A stretch of 64,000 bases of DNA from Epiperipatus broadwayi (GCA_028023455.1 JAQFVV010000002.1:31443725-31507724); one strand, 5' to 3'; positions 44,240 to 57,860 are shown, numbered from the stretch's first letter. Numbers and translations are program-made. The notes: generated by a model not told the origin, from the sequence alone.

Positions 44240-44475
44240 AAATTTATGATTCTGAAGCAGTTAACTTATTTAAAAGTTCTTTTAATATTAAGAGTGGATG
44301 GGAAGTAAGGGAAATTGTGGGTAATGTTTAGCTTAAATATATTGTTATTTTGTAGTTCTTTACACTTGAGAAGGCTGCTTGTAGCAGTGAAACCATTGGT
44401 AGTGTTTTAGAGTTTATTTTCCTGGCTAGTCTGGTTGAATTGTGAATTTTGGGTAATTTTGATTATATATATATA
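44240..44475 (+). repeat. Family E repeat, copy 2
   Basis: GGGAAGTAAGGGAAATTGTG, CACTTGAGAAGG, a GCTGC/GCAGT hairpin followed by GAAACCATTGG, GGCTAGTCTGGTTGAATTG, and GAATTTTGGGTAATTTTGAT running into TA. The CTTGAGAAG-hairpin-GAAA block is another hammerhead-like relic. Confidence 0.7.
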
Positions 44476-44504
44476 CCAACATGACGCACAGTCATATCAA
44501 GGGT

Positions 44505-44509
44505 TTCTT

Positions 44510-44541
<32 letters not shown>
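44505..44541. repeat. (TG)n microsatellite
   Basis: About 13 TG units after a short TA run at the end of the family E copy. Confidence 0.9.
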
Positions 44542-44544
44542 AAG

Positions 44545-47500
44545 ACAAATCTTTCATTACGCTCTTAGTCTATATGGGATTTACATCATTACTGGTCAAA
44601 GAATAAGCATTTGTCCTTAGAAAATAAACCAAGAAGTAAAATTCTTCCCCCACCAATAATTGACTAGATGGGGATAAGAATTTCACTATTTTTATGTGAT
44701 CTGCAATGGATTTTTGAGAATAGTTTGGGGTTTTTTTTACGTTTACATAATAAAAACCCAAAATTATGCATTGTGAAAGAAATTATTTTTTGGAAGACAA
44801 TATGAATTGCCCAAATATTAGTGATGTCTTTGAAACAGATCATTTTCGAAAAGTATTACATTTCAAGAAAGACTTTATAGTTAGTGATAAATATGTATAT
44901 TCAAAAAACATTCGCGAATACAAGGCAAAATATTATGAATGTAAATAGAAACACTATAGGTGACAATGTTTCTACGCAAAGAATTCACTCCTTTGGAGGA
45001 AGCGTTTTAAATTGTTTTTGAGATATTATAAGGGGCTAGTTTTTTATGCATAAGCTTGTGTTACTGAATTATTAACTATATTTACAAATACATTACTTTT
45101 AATCCGGCCATTTGAGTTAATAAAGGATCAGCAAAGAGTTGAAAATATATTCACGGAGAAATTGATTGCGGCTGATTAATATTCAAATGATTCCAAATGA
45201 TTTTAAAATTATCGTTTAAGAATAATTATAAATATATCAATAACATACTTTCAATTTTTTAAATTATCCACGTAAACTCTTTATTTAAACAACAACTTAG
45301 TTAGATTTTCTACTAACTTTTTTTTATCTAAAAATAGAACTCTATTTTCTTGGGAAAAGATTATTTTGATTAATTATTGAAGAATATTTAAATTACATTT
45401 AGTTAAAGTTAAATTGTAATTACTAGAGCTTTTTTTTCCAATGGAAAATTAGCCATATTCTGAATCGAAATCTACCAGATTTTGAAACTAATATCTAAAA
45501 TATTGTTCGTGGGTTTTTTTTAAATATTTAAAGTTAAATATATGTGTGTGCGTGGATAAATTGTTACTCCACTATATGCAATTTATTAATTTGTTCCAGT
45601 CTTATATTATATTTCCAGGTCTTATCCTAACTCAAATAAACTACGATTTAAAAGAATTTATAGAATCGGGAAAGATTCAATACTATTTGTTTGGATATGC
45701 TGATTAAAGATAAACCAAACACGTTGTATAGTCAGTTCATTGATGCTATAGGACCAGTTCCGATTAATTATAAAGATAACTTTCCAACAACAAATGCTAA
45801 ATACCCATTTTCTAACCATTAATTAGATTGCTAACTGAAAAAAATTGTAGAGTTGCTTATAAATCTTCAGCTATTTAGGAACAATTTATCGGTTTCAACC
45901 AAATTTTATTCCGGATCATGAATGTGTGAGCAGATGCACTAATTCATTGCATATCATAACTTGGAAAAAAAAGAAAGAAATCCTGTATAGATAACTCGTT
46001 TCTCATTGATTATAAACATAATAGCTCAAATGGCTAGAGCATTCCTTAAAATTCGATAATATTGTTCTAATTTGATTAATACTTTTTAATAAATAAATAA
46101 AAATATTTATTTTATTGTTGAATAATCAATTGTTTTTGCAAAGTAGAGATTCTTCGCATAAATAAATGTATATATGATAAAATATATGTTCTCTGGTTAC
46201 AGTTGGTAGCATCTCATATAACAAGGATATATACTAAATCTGCGTTGTTGCAATAACTAATATCAAACTTAATTAATACTTATTTAAAATTCTTATCGGA
46301 TATCATTAGATTCTTGAATTTTAAAAAATCTAAAAATAAATTTTCATTACTAGCATGTATCGTTAAAATTCTCCTCTCCCTTGTGAAAAACGTTTTCTAT
46401 ATTGTTTAGACTTTAAAAACAACAATTGCATACCTAGAAAAAAAATTAAGGCAAATTATTTTTTAATAAGTGTTTAAAAATAAATTACCACTCTTTTTTG
46501 AACTCTTACATAAACGCTTATACATGTATATAATGCAATGTTTTATCCCCTAAAAGGTCTCACAGATATTGCTAGCACATTCTTCTAACCATGCCTTCAT
46601 CCTAAGTTTGAATCCAGATCGAGTATAGTTTGAAATTTTTCTCAGTAAGTTTGAGATTTTTGTTCACATAGACCACCTAGTTAACTATTTAAAATTAGTA
46701 GCTGCTAATGTACTATATTAGTCGATGAGTATCTACTTAATGTTAGTTAGAGCATTAAATAAGGATGGGTAAATATTCAAATCATCACTATCTGGCATCT
46801 GGCTTGTTGAATACTCCTTTTACTTCGTCGTTTCTCAATGAGGGGAGTGGAGATCGTGTTCTGCAGTGAACTGCTTGAATTACGGTTTAACGTAACCCTT
46901 TACTATTGGTAATGTTAGTATGACAATATCAGAAACTGATTCTGAATAAATATATTTTGGGAGAGAAAAGTTCTCATTTGTTATTATAATTTAGTTCAAA
47001 TATACATTATTATACAATAATTTTAGTAATTGATAATTCCTTAGGGCTCTTTATTAAATTTCATTAACTATCTCTTATTATATTAGCACCTATTTTTACT
47101 TTATGAAAATGATATTTCTGACTGTTTTTATTTCTTACTAATGTGGTTATATGGACAAAATAAATAACTTCATATCATTATTTTCTAATTTGCATAAGTG
47201 TTAAAATTTCTTTAGTGTGCTTATTTAATAAATAGCAACTGTCTTTTATTACAAAAGGCTTTTTCCTAAACATTTCAACATCTTTTCTAATTGTATCTCA
47301 TTGTATTTTATTCTACCAATGAAAGTAATCAGTATTGGATGCTATTTGGAATGATTATAAGGTCATCTTTATAACCAAAATAAATCTGCTTTTCTCATCA
47401 AAATTATTATCCAAGTTCACTTAGAAAGCCTATCATTAATCATATTGTTCAGAGACCAATTTAATGAATATATGTTTACATAATTGTAAAATTCAATACC

Positions 47501-47780
47501 ATCCATTTCTAGAGAGTTGAAGACCATTTTTCCAATCTTGTTAATGCATTTTTGCTGAATATTCTTAAATAAAATATTTTGCTAATTTTATGTTATATAA
47601 ATAGAGAACCATGTTCTACTTTCATACAATAAATTTAAGAAAATAATAGCTCCATAGATAACTAATTTGGACATATTAACTTACACTTCCGTGGATAACA
47701 AACTAATTTTCAACATATACAACACTCTGGAGAAGTTTTAAAATATTGTTTGCAAAATGATACTATTCTTTCATATTCTC
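44545..47780. other. Mostly unassigned; one tRNA-like word
   Basis: No supported gene. 46025-46050 reads ATAGCTCAAATGGCTAGAGC, an A-box-like tRNA 5' half without a matching 3' half. Reversed 47540-47160 has LINE-like fragments (for example LEKWSSTL), too short to assign. The 60-aa frame at 44766 is unrecognised. Confidence 0.35.
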
Positions 47781-47784
47781 ATAT

Positions 47785-48042
47785 CTATAAAAATTAGCTT
47801 TCTCAGTTTAAATCCATTTATCAATTTGCTTTTAAAGTAAAAGAGTACCTCTTTTTATACAACAAAAAATCCCAACAAAAGAGTTATTAAAAGTTAGTGG
47901 AGAAACCTTGTTTATTCTTAGGGGAATTGTCAATTAGTAATAATTAATTCTTTCCTGGCAATATCAAAAAGCAAAAGTTATCTCTGTTTACATGGAAATA
48001 ATGTCCTTATTTCTATTCTTTATTATAATAACAATCCATGAA
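47785..48042 (+). repeat. Dispersed repeat shared (inverted) with 57.56-57.83 kb
   Basis: AACAAAAAAT..CAACAAAAGAG, GGAATTGTCAATTAGTA, TATCTCTGTTTACATGGA and ATTATAATAACAATCCATG appear reversed near 57.6-57.8 kb. Family unknown; possibly an old LINE. Confidence 0.55.
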
Positions 48043-48044
48043 AA

Positions 48045-48077
48045 AGTTTAATTCCGAATTTTGGGTAATTTTGATTT

Positions 48078-48109
<32 letters not shown>

Positions 48110-48112
48110 AGT
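48045..48112. repeat. Family E end plus (GT)n
   Basis: CCGAATTTTGGGTAATTTTG matches the end of the 44.4-kb copy, followed by TATATATATG and (TG)13. Confidence 0.8.
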
Positions 48113-48722
48113 AATAGACACATGATATGGAGAGATAGAAAATATTCAAACTATGCATTGATTGCGTAATTTGTTTCTGTATTTAGCAATGTTAAGAAAT
48201 ATTCAAGCAAAAAAAAATATTATCAATCTTCAATTTTCAAGTGAAATAAAAGGGTTTACAGACAAACAGTTGATTAATTAGTAGAGATAAAATCCAAGAG
48301 TAATTTGATGATAATGACTTGAATTTATTAAAAGTGTAACACTATCATCAACACAAACCAGTCCATCTATTTTGTCCATGAATTCAATACTTCTCATCAT
48401 GCTAGCTACTTCTCATATGATAGTTAGCTATAATGTGTGTTACTAATAGATATCAACTTATCACATATGTCAAGTAATGAAGTTTAATTTGGTATATTAA
48501 AGTTAATAGTACATATAAGATAGAAAAGATGGTTACACAACTTTATATTTTAACAAAACTAAATTTTTTTAATAAATAAAAGATAATAAAAGATATTAAA
48601 AGCAGTTTTCAAATGGCATAGGTGAGCATTTGACTACATATATATATATGCTTGTAATGTTTATTTTTATATATATATACTCAAATGTAATACAATTTCT
48701 TACTTAAAATTACAGTTAAACA
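48113..48722. other. No recognised feature
   Basis: AT-rich, with a small TA palindrome at 48640-48680. Confidence 0.4.
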
Positions 48723-48723
48723 A

Positions 48724-48724
<1 letters not shown>

Positions 48725-48798
<74 letters not shown>
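48725..48798. repeat. (AAT)n microsatellite
   Basis: About 24 uninterrupted AAT units ending in GGAAGGAGGG. Confidence 0.95.
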
Positions 48799-48799
<1 letters not shown>

Positions 48800-48829
48800 G
48801 AAGGAGGGAATTTGAGTCCAGACTAGGAA

Positions 48830-49080
48830 AGTGGAGAGGATTGAAGCTTATCCATTAAAGTTTGACGATTTGCTATTTTAATATATACTGAGCACTTATT
48901 ATATATATGTTTGGGGAGATAATGTTCTGGATCAACTGATGAGTGCTGATTCAGTACAAAATATGTATATTGGAGATTATTTATCTTTTTCACATGTAGG
49001 TCATGTTATCGGTTAAATAAAATGAAGTGGATATGACCTAAGGAAGCTTGAATGTCTAGGTTTACATCTAGAATTTAAAA
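48830..49080 (+). repeat. Hammerhead-bearing family H, copy g
   Basis: GAAGCTTATCCATTAAAG, TTGCTATTTTAATATATACT, the core, GATTATTTATCTTTTTCACATG, then AGCTTGAATGTCTAGG. It sits between two (AAT)n arrays. Confidence 0.8.
48930..48973 (+). ncRNA. Hammerhead-like core, copy g
   Basis: ATCAA, CTGATGA (48936-48942), hairpin GTGCT/AGTAC, AAAA in place of GAAA, TATGTATA, TTGG. Confidence 0.6.
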
Positions 49081-49106
49081 ATATATAATATACTTGTATT
49101 TAAATA

Positions 49107-50098
<992 letters not shown>

Positions 50099-50099
50099 A

Positions 50100-50262
50100 T
50101 ACCTGTGTCTATATATGTAATATATAGGGTATGTGAGCACAGACTTTCACACCACCCACGACTCTCCACTCTATCTCATAACATATATGTGTTCAAGTGT
50201 ATCCGTGTTATGAGATAAAGTGGAGAGTGGCGGGTGGTGTGAAAGTTTAAACCTTTATATGA
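50100..50262. repeat. Short hairpin of family-H ends, copy 2
   Basis: GACTTTCACACCACCC and ACTCTCCACTCTATCTCATA are inverted at 50203-50250 around GTTCAAGTGTATCC. Same design as 9205-9350. Confidence 0.85.
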
Positions 50263-52400
50263 ATTATTAATTAAATGTTTTCTCTAATGATGGTTTTATT
50301 AAACTTCAAATTTAAGATTTCTTCACCTTTACATTTATTCTTTATTATAATTTCAGAAAAACGTATTGGCAAATGAGAATATTTTAAAAAATATTATTTC
50401 AACTCTGCAAATTTAAAAATTATTAGTAAATCGAATTATGCAATTAGATTGATAAACACTATAACTTTATTGTTATTGATCATTTATCCATAATCCTAAC
50501 AAATATTTACAATTTAAAAAAAAACAACAGGATTATTTTAATTCCCTTTCTAAACTATAATGAATTATTAATTGTTATAGTCAAAACTAAGAAAATTCTT
50601 TTTAAAATGTTAAATATTGTTTATAGTTTTATCTTTTGCTGGAACTGGTTCGATTTTTTTAGGTATTTTTCAATAATTCATTAGCTATTGAAAATTTTCA
50701 CAAGCTTTATTTTTAAATATGTGTATTTTATCATATATATTTCAATCTAAAATTTTAGTTCAGAAAAATTTCTATAGATGGCCAGAAAGTCGAAAATTCA
50801 ATAAGGTAACATGCTTCAAGATGGCTTTAACTCCTCTATCACAATTATCACTTTTGTATTTTTGACATCTTCTGATGACCAAATTTTTATGACATTGTTT
50901 GGAGAAAATAGTTTGAATAACCAAAAACATGTTTATTTGCAAAATTATTACAATTCAAAATTATCTTTGTATAATAATTATGCAGTGATCATGTGATGTT
51001 TGATGGTTTAACTATTACAAATCAAGAATATAAATTATTAATAATTTATTTTGAATGAAAATATTCTATTTTTAAAAATAGAATGTTATAATTTTGAACA
51101 ATGTAAATATACAATAAAGCTGTTTACAAGCTTAGCACAAATATATTATAATATTGCAAAAAATATTTTAAAGTGTTAAACTTTTAAAACATAATTCATT
51201 ATTTTAAGAGAAATAAATATACATTTGTTCAGATTTTAAAAAGAAATGACAAATAATAAAGATTTCATTGATTTTGGAAAACAAAAATAACTTTCTAAAA
51301 ATGATGATTTAACAAAGTTTTTAGTTTTCATTACAAATTTATTTTTTTAATATTTTCAGAAATAATAAACAAAAATATCTATCAAATGAAGCCAAATTTA
51401 TTACTTTCTGATAAGTAATAATGCTTTATTTGTAATCTTAATGATGAATGTTTACAGAACTAATTTAAAAAATGAAAAGAATAATTCTACAGCAGTTTAT
51501 ATGCAGTTATGAGTGATTAATTTGTCTTAAAGTGTTTTCTTCTAAAAGTAAATACAATCTGAACCTAATTACATTATTCTTCTAAAATAATGAATATTAT
51601 AAAAATATTTTGTGCAAAAAAACCAACAATATTTTTTAAAAAAATTATGGAAAAATACTTTTTATTTTTGGAAACTGAAACAGCCAAAAAATGTTTTGAA
51701 AATCAGTCAAAATTGCCCTCATATGGAGAGAATAAAAACTATCAATTACTGTCAATAAGGAGTTTCAGTATTAATTGTAATTACTTTAATTAAAATTGCT
51801 GCCATCTCTGATTTGTTTTTAGAACTAAATCTTCAATATTATGTTAGTTTTCAATTTTGCTGTTAGAATGAGTCTAAAATGAATGTAATAACATTAAAAA
51901 TAGGGTGTTGTAAACCTGCACAATTTAATGTGTATTCAAAGATTTTAAATGTTCTGTGGGAAAATCATTAGAAAAATGTTTATTTTATAGAGTTACTCAA
52001 GTTTATTTAATCTTTGATATTTGATTTTAAATAATTTACAATATAAATTAATAATATTATTTAACTTTTCATTTATTAAAAGAGATGCTTCAATTATTCT
52101 CTTCCTGTCATTATTTTCAAAGAAGACAATCTTTTAGCCTGCTGCAAACACAATTTTACAGGCTGTATATCTCCCTGAACAAATAGTATAAACTAAAATA
52201 TGTATGCTTTATTTCTGAAAATGTTCATTTAAATCCATACCATTTTGATTTATATATTAAAATTAAATGTTGAAAGCTTACAAAACTCTCACCAGGGGAA
52301 CAGTAAAACCTGTCACAGTGTAGATGCTAATGAATTTATCAGAATATTATCTACTAATGTAATCATTATAAAATTATTTTTGTACTTGATATATATGTAT
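50263..52400. other. No gene; possible MITE-B end at 50975-51010
   Basis: GCAGTGATCATGTGATGTTT (50983-51002) matches the MITE-B outer end. Small frames at 50811, 51590 and 52245 are unrecognised. Confidence 0.4.
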
Positions 52401-52406
52401 ATAAAT

Positions 52407-52464
52407 AAATATATCTTGTTACTCTGCCATGGATTAAATATATCTTGTTACTCTGCCATGGATA
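52407..52464. repeat. 29-bp tandem duplication
   Basis: TATCTTGTTACTCTGCCATG occurs twice with a period of 29 bp. Confidence 0.9.
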
Positions 52465-52496
52465 TTAATACAAATGTAAAAAGAAATACTAAAATC

Positions 52497-52875
52497 AGAG
52501 TTTAAATATGTTTATTGGATTGTTAGCACCAAGAATACTTTCGATGCTTTCATGTCATATTCGTGATTATTCTGCTGAAGAGAAACCATGTTTTGCTTAT
52601 TTGAATACTATTTGTTCACTGGTTTATTATGTATTCACTTCTCCAACAAACCATGCCTCTTTGATTTTGTGTTTACAATCATTTCTCTCTTTGGACATTA
52701 TTTTAACACAACTTGGATCAAACTATAATTATATCCCTTTTCTGATTGCAAAAGACCGATGTATTTGTTGTATCGGATTTTTTTGATTTTTCAGCAGAAT
52801 AACCATGAATATAATGCAAAAACATTGAAAGTATACTGGATAATAATAAATTAATAAACATATTTAAACTCTTAA
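52497..52875. repeat. Fold-back element with internal 92-aa frame
   Basis: Arms of about 85 bp (52499-52583, 52788-52872) share GAGTTTAAATATGTTTATT inverted. The frame 52508-52786 (+, Leu/Cys-rich) lies mostly in the unique interior and resembles nothing I know; its start lies in the arm. Confidence 0.75.
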
Positions 52876-52907
52876 TATTTCTTTTTATTTTAGTATATAT
52901 ATATTAA

Positions 52908-53083
52908 GTCATCATCATCAATCATTATCAATCCACTGCAGGATAAAAGTCTCTCCAAATTCAATCCATCTTCTCCGATCTTTAGCTTCTCTTCTCCACA
53001 TCATCCCTGCACACTTTCTTATTTCATCCATCTATCTCACATGTGGTCTCTTTCTGGGTCTTTTACAATCTCTTGGAATATAT
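52908..53083 (-). pseudogene. RTE LINE 3' fragment, copy 5
   Basis: A CATCATCATCAATCATTATC tail, GATAAAAGTCTCTCC, CTTCTCCGATCTTTAGC, ACATGTGGTCTCTTTCTGGG, ending at TCTTGGAATA. Close to copy 1 in sequence. Extreme 5' truncation. Confidence 0.9.
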
Positions 53084-53159
53084 TACGTATATCTTTTTTA
53101 AAAATATTGCATTTGGAAAAAGAAAGTTGAAATTAAATTATTCCTTGGATTTATGTTTA

Positions 53160-53318
53160 ATTAAAATGCATGTATTAATCTTCGACTGAGGATTAAAGTT
53201 TATATCTGAGCTAGGAATGTTAGGATAATCTCTAGCCTAATAAATGGTTAGTGATAATTATTAATGTTTTTGTCTGAAATGGATGGTGTGGAAAGTTGTG
53301 AGTGCATAAATTTTGACT
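53160..53318 (+). repeat. Dispersed repeat shared with 39.8 kb
   Basis: GACTGAGGATTAAAGTTTAT, GATAATCTCTAGCC and GGATGGTGTGGAAAGTTG: reversed copy at 39795-39950. Confidence 0.6.
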
Positions 53319-53399
53319 CTTATATATGTCAATATTGAATATAAAAATATTATGTAAAACAATCGTATAGGAGAATGTCTTTCATTTCCAATAGCATAT

Positions 53400-53748
53400 A
53401 TATATATATAAACTCATGCACTTTATCTTTCTTATTACTTTGCCAAATTCATATAATATTAATGAAATAGTTAAGGATTTACTTCATTAGCGTTGAAATC
53501 AATAATTATATATATGTGCTTTGTGCACAGATAATGAAGCTATTAATAGTGCTTGAAAATAAATAATATCCAAATGTTACAGCCAAGCGCTTTCCGGATA
53601 GTTCTTAGTCCCATATTCATGGTTACTGGAATGGGATTATGAACTATCCTGAAATCACTTGGCCATAACATTTGGGATAATATTATTTATTTTCAAGCAC
53701 TATTAATAGCTTCATTATCTGTGCGCAAAGCACATATATATAATATTA
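53400..53748. mobile_element. Fold-back element inserted in family C
   Basis: Arms 53509-53605 and 53632-53743 (GTGCTTTGTGCACAGATAAT / ATTATCTGTGCGCAAAGCAC) centre on CATATTCATGGTTACTGG. Family C sequence flanks both sides: GACTTT-like..ATAATATTAAT on the left, TAATATTAATATCAT on the right. ATATAATATTAAT may be a target duplication. Confidence 0.7.
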
Positions 53749-53749
53749 A

Positions 53750-53985
53750 TATCATTTATGTTATTTATTACTTTTTACAACTCACTATTGACTGTTTCGA
53801 TTGCTCCACACAATCTTCTTCAGAACTTCTATTTATATTTTCAAATCTTAACTTAGATTTAAAAATGTAAGTAGAAGTTCTGAAAAAGATGGCTGGGGTA
53901 ATCAAAACAGTCAATAGTGAGTTGTAAAAAGCAATGTAAAAAGTAATAAAGAACATAAATGATATTAATATTATAAACCCATACA
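53750..53985. repeat. Fold-back family C, copy 2, with hammerhead-like cores
   Basis: Left arm, minus strand: CTGAAGA, extra A, GATTG/CAATC hairpin, GAAA, CAGTCAATAGTGAG. Right arm (+): CTGAAAA, GATGG hairpin remnant, AAAA. The 72-aa frame across it is an artefact. Confidence 0.8.
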
Positions 53986-55390
53986 CAATTATAAAAAAAT
54001 TAAGTAATTACTCAAATATTTATTATCCAATCAGTTAAATCCACTGCCCACAAATATATAAACTAACTTTTGATCTATTTATAACCAATCAAATCAACTC
54101 ATAATGCTCCTGAAAAGTTAATCCCTAAATCATGAGAATCCTCTATTTGAAAATAAGCCTTATTCATATTAATTTTGATTTTCATTCAAGAGTGAATCTA
54201 CTTAAATTCTTTTTTTGTTAAATCTGCACACAATCTTCACAAAACAAACTTTCTTGATGTTTTATTTGAAAGAAAATATCTTTTTAATGTTGTAATTAGT
54301 TTTATAGATATCTATTATTTTACTCTATGTATCTGTACAATATTTTGCCTTTATATTTATAACATATTTCTTTTATATTTATCTTTTTAATTGTTTTTCA
54401 ATTAATTAAAACTCTGTTTCTTAAGTACTCTGTTTCTCAAGTTCAAAATTAAACCAATTTTGACTACATCACTTATAAGAATATCTCCAGATTATATAGA
54501 TTTGTTATAAATGCGTTGCATATATACAAAAATATAAATATACTGTAATCATATAATTACAAACTACGTTTATAAATAACATTAGTTTAAAAAAATTTAT
54601 TACATTTGTATGAGACAACCAACTTTAATAATAGAAATATATATTTAAAATATGAACATATTTTTTATATTTATATACTTGTAATTTTTTCCCAAGATTT
54701 GATATGTGTATATATTTTTAAATAGTTCTATTTATTAAACTTTACTTAATATATTTTGAAAAATATTATATCAATTATTTAACAGTTTAAATATGTGATA
54801 TGTTGTTTTTAAAAGCAAATTAATAAAATTATCAAATTATTTTAATTGAAAACTTATATCTGGACTAGACTCTCCAAATAATCTATAAAATTAACTGCAA
54901 CAAACCTACTTGCAAACCAATTTATTATGATGAGTCATGTGACAACAGTGCCACCAGATTACAGAACAAAAGCATATATATAAATATACTAAATCAGACT
55001 CTAATATAAAGTCAGTATTTTTTGGAGCATGAGATTGACTCAGGCCACAATTTCAAATCAACTTGACATTAAAGTAGTTTGCACTGAGCGCAATAATCGA
55101 AAGAGAAAATACAAAGAGGCATAGTTTATCACTAACAATACCCACACAATAGATAAAAGAGATTCATACATTGCAATAATATGCAACTGGTATTTGTAAA
55201 TTTACAAAATTGCACATTAATTAACCCAGACATTCGTTCTCCCAGTTACTTATCTTTGTGCTAAAAATATAAGTAATTGCTTATTTCTACAGCAATAAAA
55301 ATAAATAAAGCTAAACCAATAGTTATACTGGTGTTTTTCTGAAGGTTTGTAATGATAGCTGTATTTTTATATTGGACTATTTCCAACATC
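53986..55390. other. No recognised feature
   Basis: AT-rich; nothing supported. Confidence 0.4.
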
Positions 55391-55393
55391 TAA

Positions 55394-55788
55394 TATGTGT
55401 GTTGAATGTCTTTAGAAAAGTTTAATTTTATTTAAATATTCCAAATGCATTCAACTGTTAGTAATGTCACAGCAAACAGGTTAGTATATGCACCAACTGT
55501 TAGTAATATCACAGCAAACAACTGTTAGTAATATCACAGCAAACAGGTTAGAATATGCACCAACTGTTAGTAATATCACAGCAAACAGGTTAGAATATGC
55601 ACCAACTGTTAGTAATATCACAGCAAACACATTAGTATATGCACCAACTGTTAGTAATATCACAGCAAACAGATTAGTATATGCACCAACTGTTTGCTGT
55701 GATATTACTAACAGTTGAATGCATTGGGAATATTTAAATAAAAATTAAACTTTTCTAAAGACATTCAACACACATATAAGAATACAAT
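55394..55788. repeat. Fold-back element with 42-bp minisatellite core
   Basis: Outer arms (TGTGTTGAATGTCTTTAG / CTAAAGACATTCAACACA, about 80-100 bp) enclose the tandem array at 55452-55686, which also opens the right arm in reverse (TTTGCTGTGATATTACTAAC). Confidence 0.85.
55452..55686. repeat. 42-bp minisatellite, five full and one 25-bp unit
   Basis: Units start CAACTGTTAGTAATATCAC: 55452-55493, 55494-55518 (short), then 55519, 55561, 55603 and 55645, each 42 bp. Because 42 is a multiple of 3, frames stay open on both strands (60 and 76 aa); these are not genes. Confidence 0.95.
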
Positions 55789-55934
55789 AGTTATATTGTT
55801 CAAGTGATAAAATAATCATAGTGCATATAATAACAGTAATTAATTATTGAGGTTTTTGTATTAAATTTATATAAATGTTTTTAAAAATTTACCACATATA
55901 CTTTCACACACATAATTTATATATGTAATATAAA

Positions 55935-56295
55935 TAAAATGTCCGTTAATTAAAACAAAATTGTAATTATAATAAAAATAATAAATTTAACGGTAATAAA
56001 CTATTATAAACAATCCTTAAACCTGCAGAAGTACTTTCAGTTAATTTTAAATAAATAAAATTTTATAAATAGGAATAAAATGCATTTAATAAATAGACAA
56101 GCTGCTAACATTAAAATACAAGATTCATGGGATTTGAATTGATGACATTTGCTTCCACTTTGTTTGTTTTTTTTATTTAATGGCAGTTGAGGCAGGTTTA
56201 AGAAATTAACGAAAGTACTTCTGCAGATTTAAGGATTGTTTATAATAGTTTATTACCATTAAATTTATTATTTTTATTATATATATATATATATA
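55935..56295. repeat. Fold-back family A, copy 2
   Basis: Arms of about 85 bp (55960-56046, 56205-56282) share ACGGTAATAAACTATTATAA and CTGCAGAAGTACTTTC. Inverted relative to the 2.4-kb copy. Confidence 0.85.
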
Positions 56296-56544
56296 TCCTA
56301 GTCTGAATCATACACCTTTTATGTAAGGTATGTGATTCAGGTAGTGAAGTTGAAACTGTAATACTCTGGTTCTATTCTATTTTTAAGATATATGTACATA
56401 TGAATATATAATAGATTAAATCTCCCCCATATGCAATATACTAAACACTATAACAAAGAGTATAATTTAATTTCTGTTTTAGGAAGTCTATTATATTTTG
56501 AAGGTGCCATGCAAATTTATATATAAAAAAAAAATTTGAGGGGG

Positions 56545-57145
56545 GGGGTTAAAAATTGTATTATTTTGTATTACTTCCCAACATTTTGATGAAATAATAT
56601 CCACCATTGCCAAGGTCAAGTTTTATAAAAACTGCATCAGATCTCAAACAGTAAGTAGCAAGATTGAGTGTGAGCTAACGAATGAGATTGATTGTGTGAA
56701 GTAATGGAGTATTTAAAATGTTATTTTCTTCAGTTCCGCTATTAATTGATTTCAAATTTATATTAAAACAAAAAGATAAAACAAGTGGTCACCACAAGGC
56801 TGGATTACATCATACTTCATCACTTTATTTAAATCAGTCAGTCTTTTTAATATTTCAATAGATTCCCTCACGGGCTCGAATCATAATTTTCCAAATTAGC
56901 AAGTATTTTAGCATTATCTAAATCAGGTTTGTGACCAATTTTTAAAAAATGTGAAATAAAAGCAGATGCGTTTAACTGCTGATTGAAGGCATTTTTATGT
57001 TTTTTAATTATTTTATGCTCAAACTTATTCTTTATCTAACACTAATCTCATTAGATCTAATGATGTTTTTAAAAAAAACTTGACCTTGCTGATGGCGGAT
57101 ATTATTTTGCCAAAATGTTGAGAAGTAATACAACATAATATACAG
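56545..57145 (-). mobile_element. PLE remnant with inverted terminal parts
   Basis: Arms of about 70 bp (56565-56635 and 57075-57140) share ATTACTTCCCAACATTTTG / CAAAATGTTGAGAAGTAAT and hold degenerate CTGATGG...hairpin...AAAA motifs. Between them is PLE coding on the minus strand. Confidence 0.7.
56830..57035 (-). pseudogene. PLE GIY-YIG C-terminal coding, remnant
   Basis: The minus strand reads KKHKNAFNQQLNASAFISHF, LKIGHKPDLDNAKIL and RESIEILKRL, parallel to the SALSLHTIDSGHKIDF and IREAIEILKR blocks of the 1-2 kb PLEs. The sequence is clearly divergent, so it belongs to another PLE lineage. Confidence 0.65.
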
Positions 57146-57289
57146 TTTAACCCTAAAAATACTTTATTTACATCATATAACCATAAAAAAATTAAATATA
57201 ATATATATATATAATTTAATGCCTTATATGGCTGTTATGTATCTCAAAATATTTAATAAATGGGAATTCCGTTTTTTATTTCTTGTTAA

Positions 57290-57860
57290 ATCCAATCAAA
57301 ACGAGCTGTGAAGCTGAGATAATAATATGCTGTTAGTGCAGTAATATGGTTAAAATTGGTAAAGCTTTTTTGGCTGTGGCTCAGGATTATAAAGGAGAAC
57401 AAGGTGCTATAAAAATTATATAGGCTTGAGAAATCAGAGTACAACAAACTTCTAAATCTCATTACAATTAAGAGTCTCCCATGGTGGCTCATTAATGATA
57501 ATTTAATATTTATAACAGATGTTATAGATAGTGAAATATATATATATTTGTGTGTGTGTGTGTTGAATTCAATATTTCCATGGGTTGTTACTATAATAAA
57601 GGTAGAATTAAGGCAATTATATCCACGTAAACAGAAATAACCTTTAATCTTTAATGATGCTAAAAAACCTATCAACTACTACTAATTGACAATCCCTGAG
57701 ACTAAACAAGTTTCTCATTAAACTATAATAAATCTTTTGTTAGAGTTTTTTGTTGAAATAAAAGGCAGTTCTCTTTTACTTCAAATCCAACTTCTTCTAT
57801 GGACTTAAACCCAGAAAGTTACAATATTATTTAGAGAATGTTAAGAAAGATAATATTCTT
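57290..57860 (-). repeat. Dispersed repeat, partner of 47.8 kb
   Basis: The part 57560-57830 aligns in reverse with 47785-48042. The 129-aa minus frame (57286-57675) spans a TG run and is not recognised; SHHGRLLIVMRFRSLLYS could be an old LINE relic. A (TG)n tract is at 57549-57562. Confidence 0.45.

Noticed and set aside
46020-46090. tRNA gene starting ATAGCTCAAATGG
   Set aside because: Only a 5'-half resemblance; no anticodon arm or T-arm follows.
55452-55686. CRISPR-like array
   Set aside because: Units are contiguous tandem repeats without unique spacers, in a eukaryotic context.
55481-55718. Overlapping 60- and 76-aa repetitive frames
   Set aside because: The 42-bp unit keeps frames open on both strands; no codon-level signal of a gene.
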